Below, piece by piece: positions 22,701 to 36,510 of a stretch of 64,000 nucleotides of DNA (position 1 is the stretch's first letter; each line of letters begins with the position of its first letter). The DNA lies in assembly GCA_021442155.1 (NCBI GenBank), contig CM038222.1, positions 53,625,352 through 53,689,351 of the forward strand. Direction: 5' to 3'. This DNA is from Cymbidium sinense (lineage: Eukaryota > Streptophyta > Magnoliopsida > Asparagales > Orchidaceae). The notes beneath the pieces were generated by a model that saw nothing but the letters and a program-made list of their open reading frames with translations, was not told the DNA's origin and did not search any database. The translations under genes were made by a program, and so were the position numbers.

Positions 22701-25080
22701 TGTATTTTTATTTGATTGAAACATTTATACATATGGAGTAAAGTCTTATCCAAATTCTTATGTATGAACACATGTAAATGAAATCAAATAAGTACATGTC
22801 ACTGTTAACCAAGGAAGTGAGGTAATCAAATGACCTCCTTGGGGTAACTAAAGCCTCATGTTCTAGGATGTCTAGACTATATACTTATTAACATTCAAAT
22901 ACATGCAAAACTACATATGAATTAAGGAAAAGAAAGTTTTACCTCACATGTCTAAGCTATAAGCACATGCATTTAGCATCATGACACTCATTGATATTCG
23001 TTTATAAACTTTTGAAAAATACATTTGGATTTAGTAGTGATAATAACCACATATATATTAAGTTAAGTCAACACATGCAAGCTTTACATGAAGGAAAATC
23101 ATTTGATTTAATTTAATTTTGAAAAAAATGAATGCATAATTTCAAATGACATACATTATTTAACATGATTATAAAGGAATTAATAAACATAAATATATGA
23201 TTTTATTTAATTAAATTAATTCCTAAGGACAATCATATCAAATAACACCACTAAAATTAAACCAAAGCTTTTTATGTATCATTTCTTTTTTGAATTCATG
23301 TTTGATTTGATTTAAGAAATGTGTAGGGAAGTTTTTTGATCCTAACCCATTTCCATGTTTGTGAATTAACATGGTTTAATAAAATGTAATTAAGTTGATT
23401 TTATGGGTTAATTAGGTTGTAACTTGCATTAAATCTATTAATTAACCCTTACATATGTTACCTTAATTTAATTAACCAAAATTTTTGAGCCAACATGATA
23501 TGCACATGAATGGAAAATAAATTTGCAATGATCCTAAAAAATAAAAGGGGCCTAATGCAATGGTCTCATGATTAATAGTTAATTAAGTTAAAGAACTTAA
23601 TTAAGTACTCTTATAATTCTCCAACACATGTGGGTTGATTATAATTTTCTTAAGATTTCCTTAGGTTATTGAACACCTAAGGGTATATCCCAAGACTTCA
23701 TTAATTAAGATTTCATGTGATTAAAATTTCAATTTGATTAATTAAGCAATTTGATTAATTGATTAACCCTTGATTAATTTTATTAATGAAGTAAACTTGG
23801 GGAAATAGATTAGGAAGGAGGCCCTAATCTTATCCCATTGGTTCACTCACTCTTAAACAATAATTAATCACTTAATTAATTAATTTATTACTGTTCATGA
23901 GATTAATTAATTATTAATTAATTTAAAAGTGTAATTAGAGCTTAAATAGTTAATATCTCTAATTAATTAAGAAATAAATTCCAATAAAATCATGGGAGGC
24001 AGAGATCATCCCATTAAATTAACACACAAAGTTTGGGGTTAATTAAGTAATTAAAGAGTAATTAAGTTAATTAATTTTATAATTAAATATTAATTAAGCC
24101 TTAATTACTATTCAAAATTAATTAAGAATATTTTTAATGAATTCTCCTCTGAAATACCTTTAAAATGAATATTTAATTGTATTTTTATAATTTTTTATGA
24201 TTTGTTAAAATTTTCCAAAGTTTCAGCTGATTTAAATGATTTTTCATGATTTTTATAAAGTCTATTAATTTATTTCTACTAAAATAGACTATTTGAGTTT
24301 CAAGATGCAACATCTCCCAATCCAAAAACCCTTTTGACTTGAAATTTTTATGGTAGGTGTATTTTAATTTCAGTTTCAATTCTTGAAAATAACCTAATAT
24401 GTATTATTGATTTAATTAAAGAAATTTGATTTTCACTAAAACCTTAATTAAGTTCAAAATACTCAACAAAATTTAGAGATTTTGGGTTTGTTGGATTCCT
24501 CTTGAAAAGATGAATCCAACAAGCCCTTATTTGCAATTTTGGGTTAAGTATTTTATTTTCCATGAATTTCTAAATTTTTAGATGATTTTATCAATTTTTA
24601 AAAGTCGAAAACTCCTAATTTCTGACATAGCCCAATCAGCACTATGCAGTGCTGACTGGATCATCATTTCCATGTGGCATTGTGCGATTGGGCTATGCAG
24701 TTCTACATGGCATGCGATGCCACATAGTAGAACATGACTGGGTCACACAGTGATGATGTGGCAAATGGTTGGGAATGCGCAGTTCCGCTCAAGATCAGAT
24801 CGAAACATCTGATTGCGGATCGGAGAGTCCATATCAAATTGGGTGATCCGAGGGCCTAAACTATGCAAAATTTGGCACTAATGGTAGCTGTCCATTTCCC
24901 TGAATGGGAGATCAGAATGACTGTTGTGCGTCTTCTCTCCAATGGATGAAAGCGATGGGCAAACAATAAAATCAAGTGGTGGAAAACATGAAAAATGCAC
25001 GGGAGAGTCTGTTTCGAGCTTGATTTTGCATTGATTCTCACCAAAAACATTCTATTTTTACATTGGATTGTTCAAAATGG
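19772..25080 (+). mobile_element. Giant LTR-like unit, copy C (5' ~5.3 kb)
   Basis: Starts 'tgggacacctcac' and follows the shared order: 'tacttattgaaatgatcggg' and 'aggactcctaaggcatgatg'-type blocks, the GGGTAG...CTACCC hairpin (21223-21241), 'aacatccagtctacgaagca' (about 21709), the ~250-bp module twice, a TTAATTAA-rich stretch (23400-24130), and a GC-richer block with GATC and ATGTGG motifs (24620-24850). The TTGAC cluster and 3' end are missing; it stops just before copy D. ORFs inside it are short, unlike any family, and not shared between copies. Confidence 0.75.
22545..22890 (+). repeat. LTR ~250-bp module, two copies (unit C)
   Basis: Copies at about 22553-22640 and 22798-22880 share 'gttaaccagggaagagaggt', 'aatcaaatgacctccttggg' and 'cttaaagcctcgtattctgg'. 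Each holds two small dyads, GAGGT...ACCTC and GGCT...AGCC. Copy number of this module varies between LTR units. Confidence 0.75.
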
Positions 25081-25130
25081 AAGATTCAAATGATATTATG
25101 GTGTTTAATTTTGATATGTATATATGTGGT
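25081..25130 (+). other. Remnant of internal 3' end before LTR copy D
   Basis: 'atggtgtttaattttgatat' followed by 'gtatatatgtgg' resembles 'ggtgtttatttttggatgta' beside copy H (inverted). This suggests copy D was a 3' LTR whose internal region is almost entirely gone. No purine tract remains. Confidence 0.45.
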
Positions 25131-27759
25131 TGACACCACGCAGATCTGAGGGTATACTTATTGAAGTGATCGGGTACGATATTGAGGTGTGATGTATTAT
25201 CTCGAAAGATAGAGGTATCACCATTCAATGAACCTAATCACCTAATAAGGACTCTTAAGGCATGACAGGTCTTTGAATATACTAGAAATTTTTCTTCTAT
25301 TTTATATGGATGAATAAAGTAGGGTTTATATTAAATCAGGTTCTAAGATCCCTATGGGGCAAGCCCCCATAGTTAATTATATCATAAGGAAGGTGCATAC
25401 ATTAGAAATACTCTCGATTAAAGTAGATAATTATTATCTCTAAAGATTTCAAGGGTAAGACTATCAATAAATTGGTTATATTTAGAAAATCAAAAGGGAT
25501 AGCTCAAAAAGAGAGACTTATTATCGAATCCGAAGGAGATGAGTAGGGAATGCTCATAATACTAGGAAACCTAGTGAGCATTCCAATTTATCTTATGGTT
25601 GGGCTTTTTAAATTTGAAACTGAAGAGAATTATCTTGTTTGAGTTGAAACTTTATTAGATCACTAGGGCTTAAAATGCACTAACATATGGTTAGGGGAAT
25701 GCCTAAGAGGTGAGGATTTATATTTGTAGCCCAAAGAAAATAGAAACCTCATATCTTAAATTTAGGGAGCTTTAACAAGAGCTAGAGAATGAACTAAATC
25801 TAAGTGAAAATGGGTATATGGTTTATCTCCACAAGAGAGGATAAAACCACCTGGACCTATAAGTGGCGGCACTAACTCCTCCTATGCTTTAAAACTATGT
25901 AGGCAAGTCATATGATTTTGCAAGATAGTTAGGTTGTTATTGTTTAAAAAGAAACTAAAGCATTTAAACCCACTCTCTAAGAGACTTGAGCATGAGTAGT
26001 ATGAGTAATGATTTAGTCTAATGCAAATCTTTTCAATTTTTTATTTGATTTTTGACACTTCATTTTGACAAAGGCCATAGGATTTTGTATTCCTATATAC
26101 ATGATGAAATTAGATTATTGGCTGAATCAGCAAGAAGGGATATTTTCCACCACAAGGGATGCCCTCACAGGTCAAGCATTCCCTTATCGTGCAAGGATAG
26201 AAATCCCATATTTTCAAGAGAGAAAGAATATGCATGCATGATGTGAAACATACAACATTCGACTAAGGGATTGATAAATCTTCTAATTATCTTAATTTAA
26301 TGCTTAGGCTTTATGTGAGGTTATGAGTTATTTAAAATTTTAGTTATGAGTTGTAGTTGGGGTAGAAAATTTTTTTTCCCTAAAAGCTTAATCGGATCCA
26401 AGACACACATTAAATCGTCATTCAAAAAGAATTTATGAAGAGGCATGCCATTGTTATTGCACAGTTAAACATAACATCAAACAAGTTATAAATCTAGCTC
26501 AAAAGAATAATATATCAGTGCAGTCAGGTACCATTGTACAACTTGAAAACAAAAATAGGTAGTCAAGCTCTACCCTTATATAACCTGGAATATAAAAGAA
26601 TAATTACATGTTATGAATGATAAATGGTATGGGGGTCTTCTTATCTTCAAGTCTTCATGGCTTCTTTGATTTCTTCAATTGGTTTGATTTGCTTCAAATG
26701 CATCATAGGGCCTCCCAAGATGAAGCCTTCTAGCCACTGCTCATCCTAATCCCCCATAACACTAATCCAAATTTCTAATACAAAATTACATCAAAAATAA
26801 TAAAAGTAAATCTAAATACACCTGCAAAATAAGTGTTAGCTAAACACACCATACAACCCAAATAGTTATATCAATAATTTAGCCTTAGCACCATGCATAT
26901 GGGCAATGAAGCCCACCTATCGTGATTTGGATTATGCTTTAAGAGGTTAAGCAACCTATGAAAGAGAGCAATTATATTTATTTTTAAGCACCCCTTAAGT
27001 ATAATCCCCTGTAGAAAACATGATTAGGCTAATATGGGCTTAACATCCAGTCTATGAAGCATACACCTAACATCCAGTCTAAAGTAATACATCATAAAAC
27101 AAAACACACATCAAACCATACTCCGCCCGAACACAAAACTAGAAGTGGTGACTTAGTCTAAAGTGTGTGTTTTAAGGCTTGTGTGATAAATCCTAATTAG
27201 GATTTGTTATGATTTTCTAAGTATAAGAGGATGTTTAATCATAAGAGTTGACTTTACTTTAAGTGGTTTAGTTGATTTGAGAATTTTATTTAGTGTTTTC
27301 TTTGGTTTTATTTGATTAACACCTAGCAACTAAATGTTATAAAGAGAAGAAAAGAGGGGATTAGTCTCTTTCATCCATACTTAAATCATTTCTAAAGCAT
27401 ATTGATCAATAAGTTCTCTTTTAGTGAATGGATTACTGTATATTTTAAATTAATTATAAGTTTAAGTTCACTTTAAATAATCATATTCAATAAGAGAGGG
27501 ATCTTAAGATTAATTAGAATGAATTACTATCGCATGACACATGTTCATCCATTTCTTTCCATCATATGTAGCATGCACATGATATTAAATCCTAAGTATA
27601 TCTACACATACAATATATTTTTAGCACACTTAAATGATGGATACGAACCTGTACATTTTAAATTTAAATATTTCATTTGATTGAATTATTTTATCATATT
27701 AGTTTAAAGCTCTATCTAAATTCTTATATTAAAATACATAAGAATGAAATTAAATAGGT

Positions 27760-28350
27760 ATGTGTCATTGTTAACCAGGGAAGTGAGGTAATCAAATGAC
27801 CTCATTGGGGCTAACTAAAGCCTCATGTTCCCGGGATGTCCAAACTATATACCCATTATATTCAAACATATGTAAGTTTATATACATGAACATAAGAAAG
27901 TGGGCTTTAAACCATATGACCAATGAATTCAATCACTTAAATAAATATGAATGCATGCCTTTCTTGATATAAAAAGGTATTTTCATTCATTAGTTAAATG
28001 CACATACAAGTGTATAAAAGTTTTAAGTGGATACTTTGCCATTGTTAAACTAGGGGAGTGAGGTGAAGACCTCCTTGGGGCTACTTAAAGCCTTGCATCC
28101 TCGAAATGTCTAGACTAGATATACCCGCTATTCTTAAATACATATGAATGTGCAAATAACTACAAGAGTGGAAAACCATGCTAAAGTTGCATTTGATTTA
28201 ATTGAATGGAGATTTTCATTTATTACCTAAATGCACATACAAGTGTATAAAAGTTATAAGCAAGTATTTTGCTATTGTTAACCAGGGGAGTGAGGTAGAG
28301 ACCTTGGGGCTACTTAAACCATGCATCCTCGAAAAGTCCAGACAAGATAT
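27760..28350 (+). repeat. LTR ~250-bp module, three copies (unit D)
   Basis: Copies at about 27765-27850, 28030-28120 and 28265-28350 share 'ttgttaaccaggggagtgag', 'gaccttggggctacttaaa' and 'tgtctagactagatatac'-like strings. Spacing is about 240-265 bp. The second and third copies carry a small deletion in the 'gtaatcaaatgacc' part. Confidence 0.75.
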
Positions 28351-30117
28351 ACTCGTTATTCTTAGATATACATGAATGTATAAACAATTACAAGAATGGA
28401 AATCATACAGGAGTTTTGTTTGATTTAATTGAATTATTTATACATGTGAGCTAAAATTATATCTAAATCCTAACATGGAGATGTATAAGAATGAATCAAA
28501 ATAAATGTTATGTTCTTTTCAAATGAGCTATACACTTGCTAATATTCACATTATTATATGAATCAATGAAGATTAATGAAAAAAGAACTCCATATCACAT
28601 ATTCTAAGCTATAGGCACATGCAAACTTATGAACATTCATAATTATCATCACTCCACATATTATAGTTGATTTTTATACTTTTGAAAATAATTTTTTAAT
28701 TTAATAGTGATAATAGCCACACATATTTTAGTTTAAGTCAAGACATGCAAGCTAGACATAAAGTAAATCATTTCATTTAATTAATTTTGCAAGTGATGAA
28801 TACATGAATTAAGTAATATATAACATTTAATATGATTGGAAAGAAATAAAGAGACATGAATACATAATTTCATTCAATCTAATTAATTCCTAAGGATAAT
28901 CATACTGAATAAGCTTATTTAAAATAAACTAAAATTTCTGAATGTCACTTTTAATTTAATGTTTGATTTGATTTAGGCAATATGCGAGAAATGTTTGCTA
29001 ATCTTAATCCTATTCTCCATGTGTAAGTTGATTTGATTTAATGAAAAGCAATTAGGTTGATTTTATAGATTAATTATGTTAAGCTATGAATTAAATCAAT
29101 TAATTAACCCTTACCTATGTTACATTAAGATAATTAATTAAATGATTATGAGCCAATGTAATATGCAAATGAATTGAAAAGTAGATAGCAATGCTCCTAT
29201 GAAATGAAAGGGTCCTAATACAATTAGGTCGCAATATTTAATTAATTAAGCTTAAGATACTCACTTAATTACTTTTATGATTTTCTCATACATGTGAGCA
29301 AACCATAATTTCATTAACTCACTTTAAGCTATTGAACACCTAAAGCTCTACCCATGGATCAATTAAGGGAAATCAGATGCAATTACTTTTTTAATTAGGT
29401 TAATTAAATCATTAATACATTAATCCATTCCTCTTTAATTAATTACCAATTTTAATTAATTAACCTTTAAAATGAGATGGACTTAAGGGGAAAAGGTTAG
29501 GAAAGACGTCTCCAAAAGCTTCTCATTCAATTAAGCATGATTTTATTTGATTTGAATTTCAATTTAACTAATTAAACCACTAGTTAGTTATTAATGATTA
29601 TTTAGCTTTTTTGGATGGAAAAGAGAAGGAAACTTAGGGAAAATATTAGGAGGGAGAGTCCAACCCAATCCACTAATTCTCCTCGCTGTTCAATAGTGAT
29701 TGAGGGGGTCCAATTTATTGATTAATTAATACTCACATGTTTAATTACCACTTAATTAAATTAAGAAGGTAATTAAGGCTTAAATAATCCATTTCCCTAA
29801 TTAATCAACCCATAAAGTCCAAGAAAAATAGGAGAGGTAGAGGTCATCCCCCTAAACATTCTCAAAAAGTTTGAAATTGATTGGTTAATCAATTAGGGAG
29901 TAATCAGACTAATTAAAATTTTAATTAAACCCTAATTAAATTAAAATTATTGTTCAAAATTAATTAAGAATAATTTTAATGGATTCCCCTCTGAAATACC
30001 TTTAAAATGAGCTTAAGTTTAAATTATTTTAGATTTTTCTATAATTCATTATAAATTATGAAAGTTTCAGAATTAGAAACATATTAAACAACCTTAATTA
30101 AGCCTAATCCTGTCAGC

Positions 30118-30129
30118 GCCACGTGGCGT
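30118..30129. promoter_or_regulatory. CGCCACGTGGCG palindrome (G-box core CACGTG)
   Basis: A perfect 12-bp palindrome in the GC-richer block of copy D. CACGTG is the G-box bound by plant bZIP and bHLH factors. Other units have decayed forms nearby ('catgtgg', 'gacgtgg' at about 57905-57940). A function in the LTR is inference. Confidence 0.4.
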
Positions 30130-31129
30130 GCTAACATGGCGTGCTTTCCATGTGGTGCCGTGAGATTCACTATTTAAGTTGTCACATCCATGCGCTGACT
30201 TAGTCGGCGGCGGATGCAGTATTGATCTCCATCATCCGATCTTGGATCGGATGGTGCAGATCAAACTCGAGGAATTCAAGGAGAAAATCAAATTGATCTA
30301 ATGTGATTTGATCGAAGCTATCCATTCCAATCATCAGGAATAGACGACCCGTGATCCTTCTTCCCGTGAGCGATGAACAATGGCGTCCATCTACCATGGA
30401 TCGTTCGATCCAAGCTCACCCGAGCTCAGATGAACTCCAAAATCAACCCACACCATTAGGAAGAAAATTGAACACATCCAACAGCCAAGATCAACTCACA
30501 TGCAAGTTTCCTTTGAAAAGCTCCAACAAAATTTTCTATTTCTCCAATTTTGAGGAATTACCTCATCGGAGCTCAAGATCAATGATGAGATCGATGGAGG
30601 TAGCTTCATTTAGTAGAGACGAGGCCCTGTTGAGTCGCACGCAAGCCAATTCCTTTTGGTTCACTCGGTAGATCAAGTTCTGTCATTTTGGAGCTTGGTG
30701 GTGATCGAAGTCCATCCTCCAATGGCTTGGGAGTTTGGGAAACAACTTGGGTGGCTTCGACGACATGCGTGGAGGGTGTGTGTAAGAGTAAATTAGTTCT
30801 AGTTGAGGAACGAGCAAGCTTGGATCAGGATTAGCCTCCCCTATTTTGGTTTCATACTGAGAAGAAAAATGTTGAAGTGGAAAGCATGGGATGGCTCTAG
30901 GGATTATAAGGAGGTTCAAATTTCTGCTAGGAAGCTCTCACGAAGTCGAATGATGCATTTCCCATTCAAATTGGGAGAGTATACCCCTCAGTTTGCTGAG
31001 TTAGATGGACGAGATTGCTTTTCATTTTTTGGCCAGCCAACTATCGTTAGAGCATTAGAGTGTTCGCCATCGAGTCCACGTGGCTCAATTTTGTTGGAGG
31101 AAGGAGTGGTAGGTGGCTCAAGGCTTGAT

Positions 31130-31520
31130 ATGGGTCAAACCAATCGGTCAAATTTGGCCTAGGTTTGATTTTAGCTCATTTGGATTTATATAGACTAAGT
31201 TGACCAAATTGGGTTGGGTTAGGTGTTACTTCATGTTCAATTGGTTAATTGAAAATGATTGTAGGCTTTGGTTTGAATCAATTTGGATATAATTTGAATT
31301 TTGGCCAATTTGATCATTTAGGTCAATTTGGGCTAGGCTGGGTCAAGTTGACCAGGCTCAATTATGGCTTTGGTCAAGTTCAATAATTGATTTGGAATGA
31401 ACTTAAGCCATTAGTTTCAATCAATTTGGGCTAGATCATGATTTGAATCATTTTGGCCTTTTAGGTCAATTTGGGTCAATTTGGGTCAACTTGGGTGAAA
31501 TGTCCAATTGGTTTTGGTTT
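31130..31520. promoter_or_regulatory. TTGAC/GTCAA cluster in LTR copy D
   Basis: Repeated 'ggtcaatttggg' and 'gggtcaagttgaccagg' sites, as in copies A, B, G and J. The cluster is shorter because copy E truncates the unit at 31573. Confidence 0.4.
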
Positions 31521-32549
31521 GGCTCAATTGAGGGTCAAGTCATGTTCAACCATTGATTATGGGTTGGTGTGAGTGTTGACCTCACTTTTGGAGTGAGTTA
31601 TCAACTTTCTCATCATAGATCTAGGACTCTTATAAACACTAAGAGCTCCTTAGTCTTAAGACACTTCTAGTGATTAAGTAAACACTTAACCTAAGCCTAG
31701 AGACCTAGAAGAGTTAGCTACTAGAATAGGTTGTGCCTTAGGGACATAGAAGATTTGCCTACCCTATAACCTAAACCCAATCCATACTTTTATTCTCAAA
31801 CCAAACCAAAACTAAATTTCCAAGACTCATAATCAATCTCATGATCAAATTCAAGCTCAAAATTCCTCCATAAAATATTATGATTGAATTCAAAACCCTT
31901 TGATTTCATCTTATGGACTTAACCTTAACCAAATTCAAACCAATACCAATTCAATTAATTTTCTCAAATATCAATTCAATCTTTCAATCAAACTATCAAA
32001 TTTCAATTCAAATCTAACTTCAAATGATTCAATCCCAATGATCAAAACTAAGTCCAAACTCAACCAAATTTCCTTCTAGGCCCTTTTGACCTTCCTCCAT
32101 GAGCTTAGTCAAATTTGCTTTCAAATCACTCCAAAATCAAGTGATTTTCTCATGAATCATTTATATCTTCATTTATATTCCCAAATACAAATGAAATATA
32201 AATGGAAAAAAGCCAAAACCAAATCCAAAATCAAACCAAAATTTAATTTATACCCTTTAAGCCAATTCCTTGTACTTGGCCAAATTCTTTTCGAATTAAA
32301 TCAAAACCAATGGATTTTCTCTTGAATCAATCATTCCTTCAATCATCTATCCAAATATAAATGAAACCTACAATCATCAAGCCAAATCAAAATCAACTCA
32401 AGCCAACCCAACCAAGCCCATTTGACTTGAAATATTCAAATGAGGCAAAACTAATTTGGATCCAAACCAATTGTAATTGAATGTATATGTCAATCTCAAA
32501 TCCATATATAAACCTAGTTAAATCAAACTCAACTCAAAATCAAGCCAAC

Positions 32550-33080
32550 TAAACCCAATCGACTCACTTGACCCAAAGTGGCCAATTTAACCAACATAAA
32601 CCAAAATCTAATTCAATTCAAATCAAAGTGAATTAAGCCAAACTAAACTTCATGTCATGATTGTTAATCATTCCAGGTTATTCAATTATCATGAATTGGG
32701 TCAAACGAAGTCAACCTAGCTCGTTGACCAAGTCAATCCTTTAACCCATATGAACCCAAACTAGCCAAATTGTAACCTAAACCAAATTGATTGCAACCAA
32801 TAGCTCAAGTTCATTCCAAATTGATTATTGAACTTGACCAAACTCATAATTGAGCTAAATTTGACCAATTGGTCAACCTAACCCAACTTAGCCCAAATTG
32901 ACCTAAAGGATCAAATTGGCCAAATCTAAATTAAATCTAAATTAAACCAAATTGATTGAAACTAATTGAACCAATGCACTCTAAATGGTCATTTGAATTT
33001 GATCCAAATCTTAGTTTGATCAAATTTGACCAATTGGTCAACCTAACCCAATTTGACCCAATTTGGCCCAAATGGGTCAA
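32550..33080. promoter_or_regulatory. TTGAC/GTCAA cluster in LTR copy E
   Basis: Sites such as 'ccaattggtcaacctaaccc' and 'aaatgggtcaaattgaccc' recur. The position within the unit matches the clusters in the other copies. Confidence 0.4.
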
Positions 33081-36000
33081 ATTGACCCAAATTAAATCAA
33101 ATGACATGAAATTTTGTCCAACTCACTTTTGATTCATTTAAAATATGATCAAATCAAATCCAATATCCAATGATCACTTTGCCCTTGGGTCAAGGGCATT
33201 TCAAGAGAAAAGACACTCACCTAAGTGGTCATTTCTCTTCTTTGGCCACTTGGCACTCATCCATTGGTCTACCTAGGCACCACATACACTAATCATTTGG
33301 CCTAAGAGGTGATTGGGGGAAACCATGAATCATGAGGAGGTGAATTCACCTCACCTCCCCCACTAAAACACTTGGCATGAAGGGCTTCCACCTCCCTTTG
33401 CTAGGACACCCATTTGTCTATCATGCCAGCCACTTCCAATACCTTAGCCAACCAAAATGAGCCACCTATGATGATTCTCTTCCATTTCCAACCACCCCAA
33501 GCCAAGAGCACCCATTATGAGCCAAAAAATCATAAAATAAGGGGATTTTTTTGGTCACATTGGAAACTAGAGAATTAGAGACATCAAAACTCATCCTCCC
33601 ACTCTCATTCCATTCTCCTAGAAAGCAACCAACAACCTTTCCCACTTGGTTTTTGAGCAAAAAATAAACAAAATCAAGTGGATTCCGGCGAGGAAGTGAT
33701 AACAATTAGAGAATAAACCATTCTGGAATGAAGGTGAAGGTCTAGGCTCATTCCAAGGCTTCTTCCCCTACTTAAGAGCATGCTCGGATCATCACCGCCG
33801 CTGAAAATCATCCCCGATGAGGTAATTTTTAAGAATTGTAGCCAGCCTTAGGAGCCTTTGTTTGTGACATTTTCTAGTGCAATTTAAAGAATTTTCTTAC
33901 AAAACCCTCACATATTTCATTTTATTTCATCCCAATATAAAAATAAAAGTTTTTCGGTATGAATCAATGCGAAAAAGAGCCCAATCAAATGAAATTTTAC
34001 TTAGATTTCACAAAAAAACCCCAAAAGCCCTGGTATACTATTTTGTTGGCCGTGACACACGGTAGTCATCTGATCCCATGATTTGTGGATTAGATGGCTC
34101 AGATCACACGTTGATTGCACATTTCCATCCTTCTAATTCCACGGATCTGATCTGGACCATCCAATCAGTGATTGGATAGTCGGATCTAATCCGCATGTCA
34201 TTTTTCTATTAATCCACCTTTTATCACTCGCACGCCGCATCAGTGCCATGCGAACCAACTGTGTGGCACTATGAAGCCATGTCAGTGTCGTGCGGCGCTG
34301 AATGTGAAGTGGGAAATTGGATTTTTTTATTTTAAAAATTATTTAAATCACTTGAAACTTCAGAAATTCATCGAAAATAAAATACTTAACTAAAAATTAC
34401 AAATAAGAGCTAATTAGATTCATCTTTCCAAGAGGAATCCAACAAACCTAAAATCCCCAAATATTACTAAATATTTTGGGCTTAATTTTGATTTTAGTGA
34501 AAAATCAAATTTTATTAATTACACTAAAAATAAACTCATAATAAGTTACAATTTTCAGGGTTTGAAATTGAAGTTAAAATGCACCAATCATAAAAACTTA
34601 AAGTTAAAAAGAATTCTAGATTGGAAGATATTACATTCTGAAGCTCAAATGGTCTATTTTACCAAAAAAAAAAAATTAAAGGACTTTATGAAAATTATGA
34701 AAAATCATTTAAATCAACTAAAACATTGAAAAATCATAACAAATCATAGAAAAATTATAAAAATATAAATAAATACTCATTTTAAAGGCATTTTAGAGAA
34801 AACGTTAATGAAAATGTTCCCAGTTGATTTTAAATAGTAATTAAGGCTTAATTAAAAACTTTATTACCCTAATTACTCTCTAATTACCCAAGTAATTAAT
34901 CCCAAACTTTTTGAGGTTGATTAATTGGATGACCTCTGCCTCCCATAATTTTCTTGAGATTTATTTCTTTATTAATTAGGGAAATTATTTATTTTAGCCA
35001 TAATTACTTTTTTTAAAATAATTAGGTGATTAATTATCATACTAAACCATAAGAAAACCATTAATTAATCTTGCTAATCATTGTGGAATAGTGAATGGGC
35101 ATGGGGAATGAGATTGGGACCTCTTTTTCATTCTTTTCCCTAAGTTCATTTCGCTTGACTTGGAACTAATTAATTTGGGACTAATTAGTGATTTAATTCA
35201 TTAATTAAAATGGCTTAATTAAGCAAAATAAAATCATAATCATTCTAGATCTCATATAATTAGGTTTCTTGGGAAGATCCTTAGGTGTTTATTAACCTAA
35301 AATTTTTTAAGAAAATTATGACTAACCTACATATGTGGAGAAGCCATAAAAGTACTTAATTAAGTTCCTTAACCTAATTAATTATTAATTATGAGCTAAT
35401 TGCATTAGGCCCTTTCATTTCTTAGGATCATTACAAGTTATTTTCTATGCGTATCATATTGGCTCATAATTATTTAATTAATTACTTTAAGGTAACACAG
35501 GTATGGGTTTAATTAATTGATTTAATCCATGCTTAATTTAATCAATCCCTAAAATCAATCTAATTACTTCTTATTAAATCCAATTAACTCACACATATGG
35601 GGGATGGGATTATGATTATCATATCTTTCTCACATCTCTTAAATCAAGTTAAACATAAAATCAAAAGAGATATTAAGAAACTTTGGTTTATTTTAAATAA
35701 GCTTATTTAATATGATTGTCCTTAGGAATTAGTTGGATTGAATGAAATTACATTCTTGTGTCTCTTTATTTCTTTCCAATCATATTAAAATGTTATATGC
35801 CACTTGATTCATGCATTTATTTCTTCAAAAACTAATTAAAAATAAATGATTTCCTTTATGTTAAGCTTGTATGTGTTGATTTAAATTAATATATGTGTGG
35901 CTACTATCATTATTAAATCCAAACTTGTTTTCTAAATCTTATAAATAAATGATTACATATGATATAAATGCTAGTTGAAAATATACAGGAAATGCAAATG

Positions 36001-36149
36001 ATTATAGCTTAAGTTTATGGAGTAAAGTCCTTTTAAAATTTCAATAAGACTTTACTCCATGTATATAAACCTTTTCAATCAAATAAGATACAACCTTTGC
36101 ATTATTTGTTCTTCTTTATTTGTGTATACATTCTTATGTATTTCAGAAG

Positions 36150-36510
36150 AGCAAATTGTTAGTTTAGACACCCCGAGAATACGAGGTTTTAAGTAGCCAC
36201 AAGGAGGTTATTTGATTATCTCACATATACTAGCTCATGTCTCTCATGCATATGTGCATCTACTTGATTATGGAGTCAAAACCCCTTTTTTTCTATTACC
36301 AAAATACATGCATTTGCAATTATTTAAATGATAGAATTAATTAATCAAGTGATTAAGAGCTCTCTGTCTTATATTCATTTATGCAAGCTTACATGTGTGT
36401 GAATACAAAAGGATATATAGTTCAGACATCCTAGGAATACAAGGCTTAGTTAGCCCTAAGGAGGTCATTTGATTATCTCACTTCCCTGATTAATAGTGAT
36501 ACATACCTGT
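36150..36510 (-). repeat. LTR ~250-bp module, two copies (unit E)
   Basis: Inverted copies near 36160-36225 and 36415-36500 share 'gttcagacatcctaggaata', 'aaggcttagttagccctaag' and 'gaggtcatttgattatctca'. The first is partly decayed. Confidence 0.7.

Larger units (their letters stand above)
25131..31573 (+). mobile_element. Giant LTR-like unit, copy D (3' end lost)
   Basis: Starts 'tgacaccacgcagatctgag' and contains every internal block of the unit up to the TTGAC cluster, where it is cut by the inverted copy E. Notable blocks: the hairpin at 26561-26578 (first arm imperfect), a paired 'ccagtctatgaagcatacac'/'ccagtctaaag' motif (27050-27085), the ~250-bp module three times, TTAATTAA-rich sequence (29080-29960), and a GC-richer block with the palindrome CGCCACGTGGCG (30118-30129). 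ORFs 30351-30671 and 30803-31162 fall in the part shared with copies A and J, are not preserved there as frames, and show no domain. Confidence 0.75.

Noticed and set aside
30351..31162. Two plus-strand ORFs (106 and 119 codons) as a possible LTR-encoded protein
   Set aside because: The matching segments at 1-600 and 58140-58700 are broken by stops and indels at different places, so there is no sign of selection on a protein.
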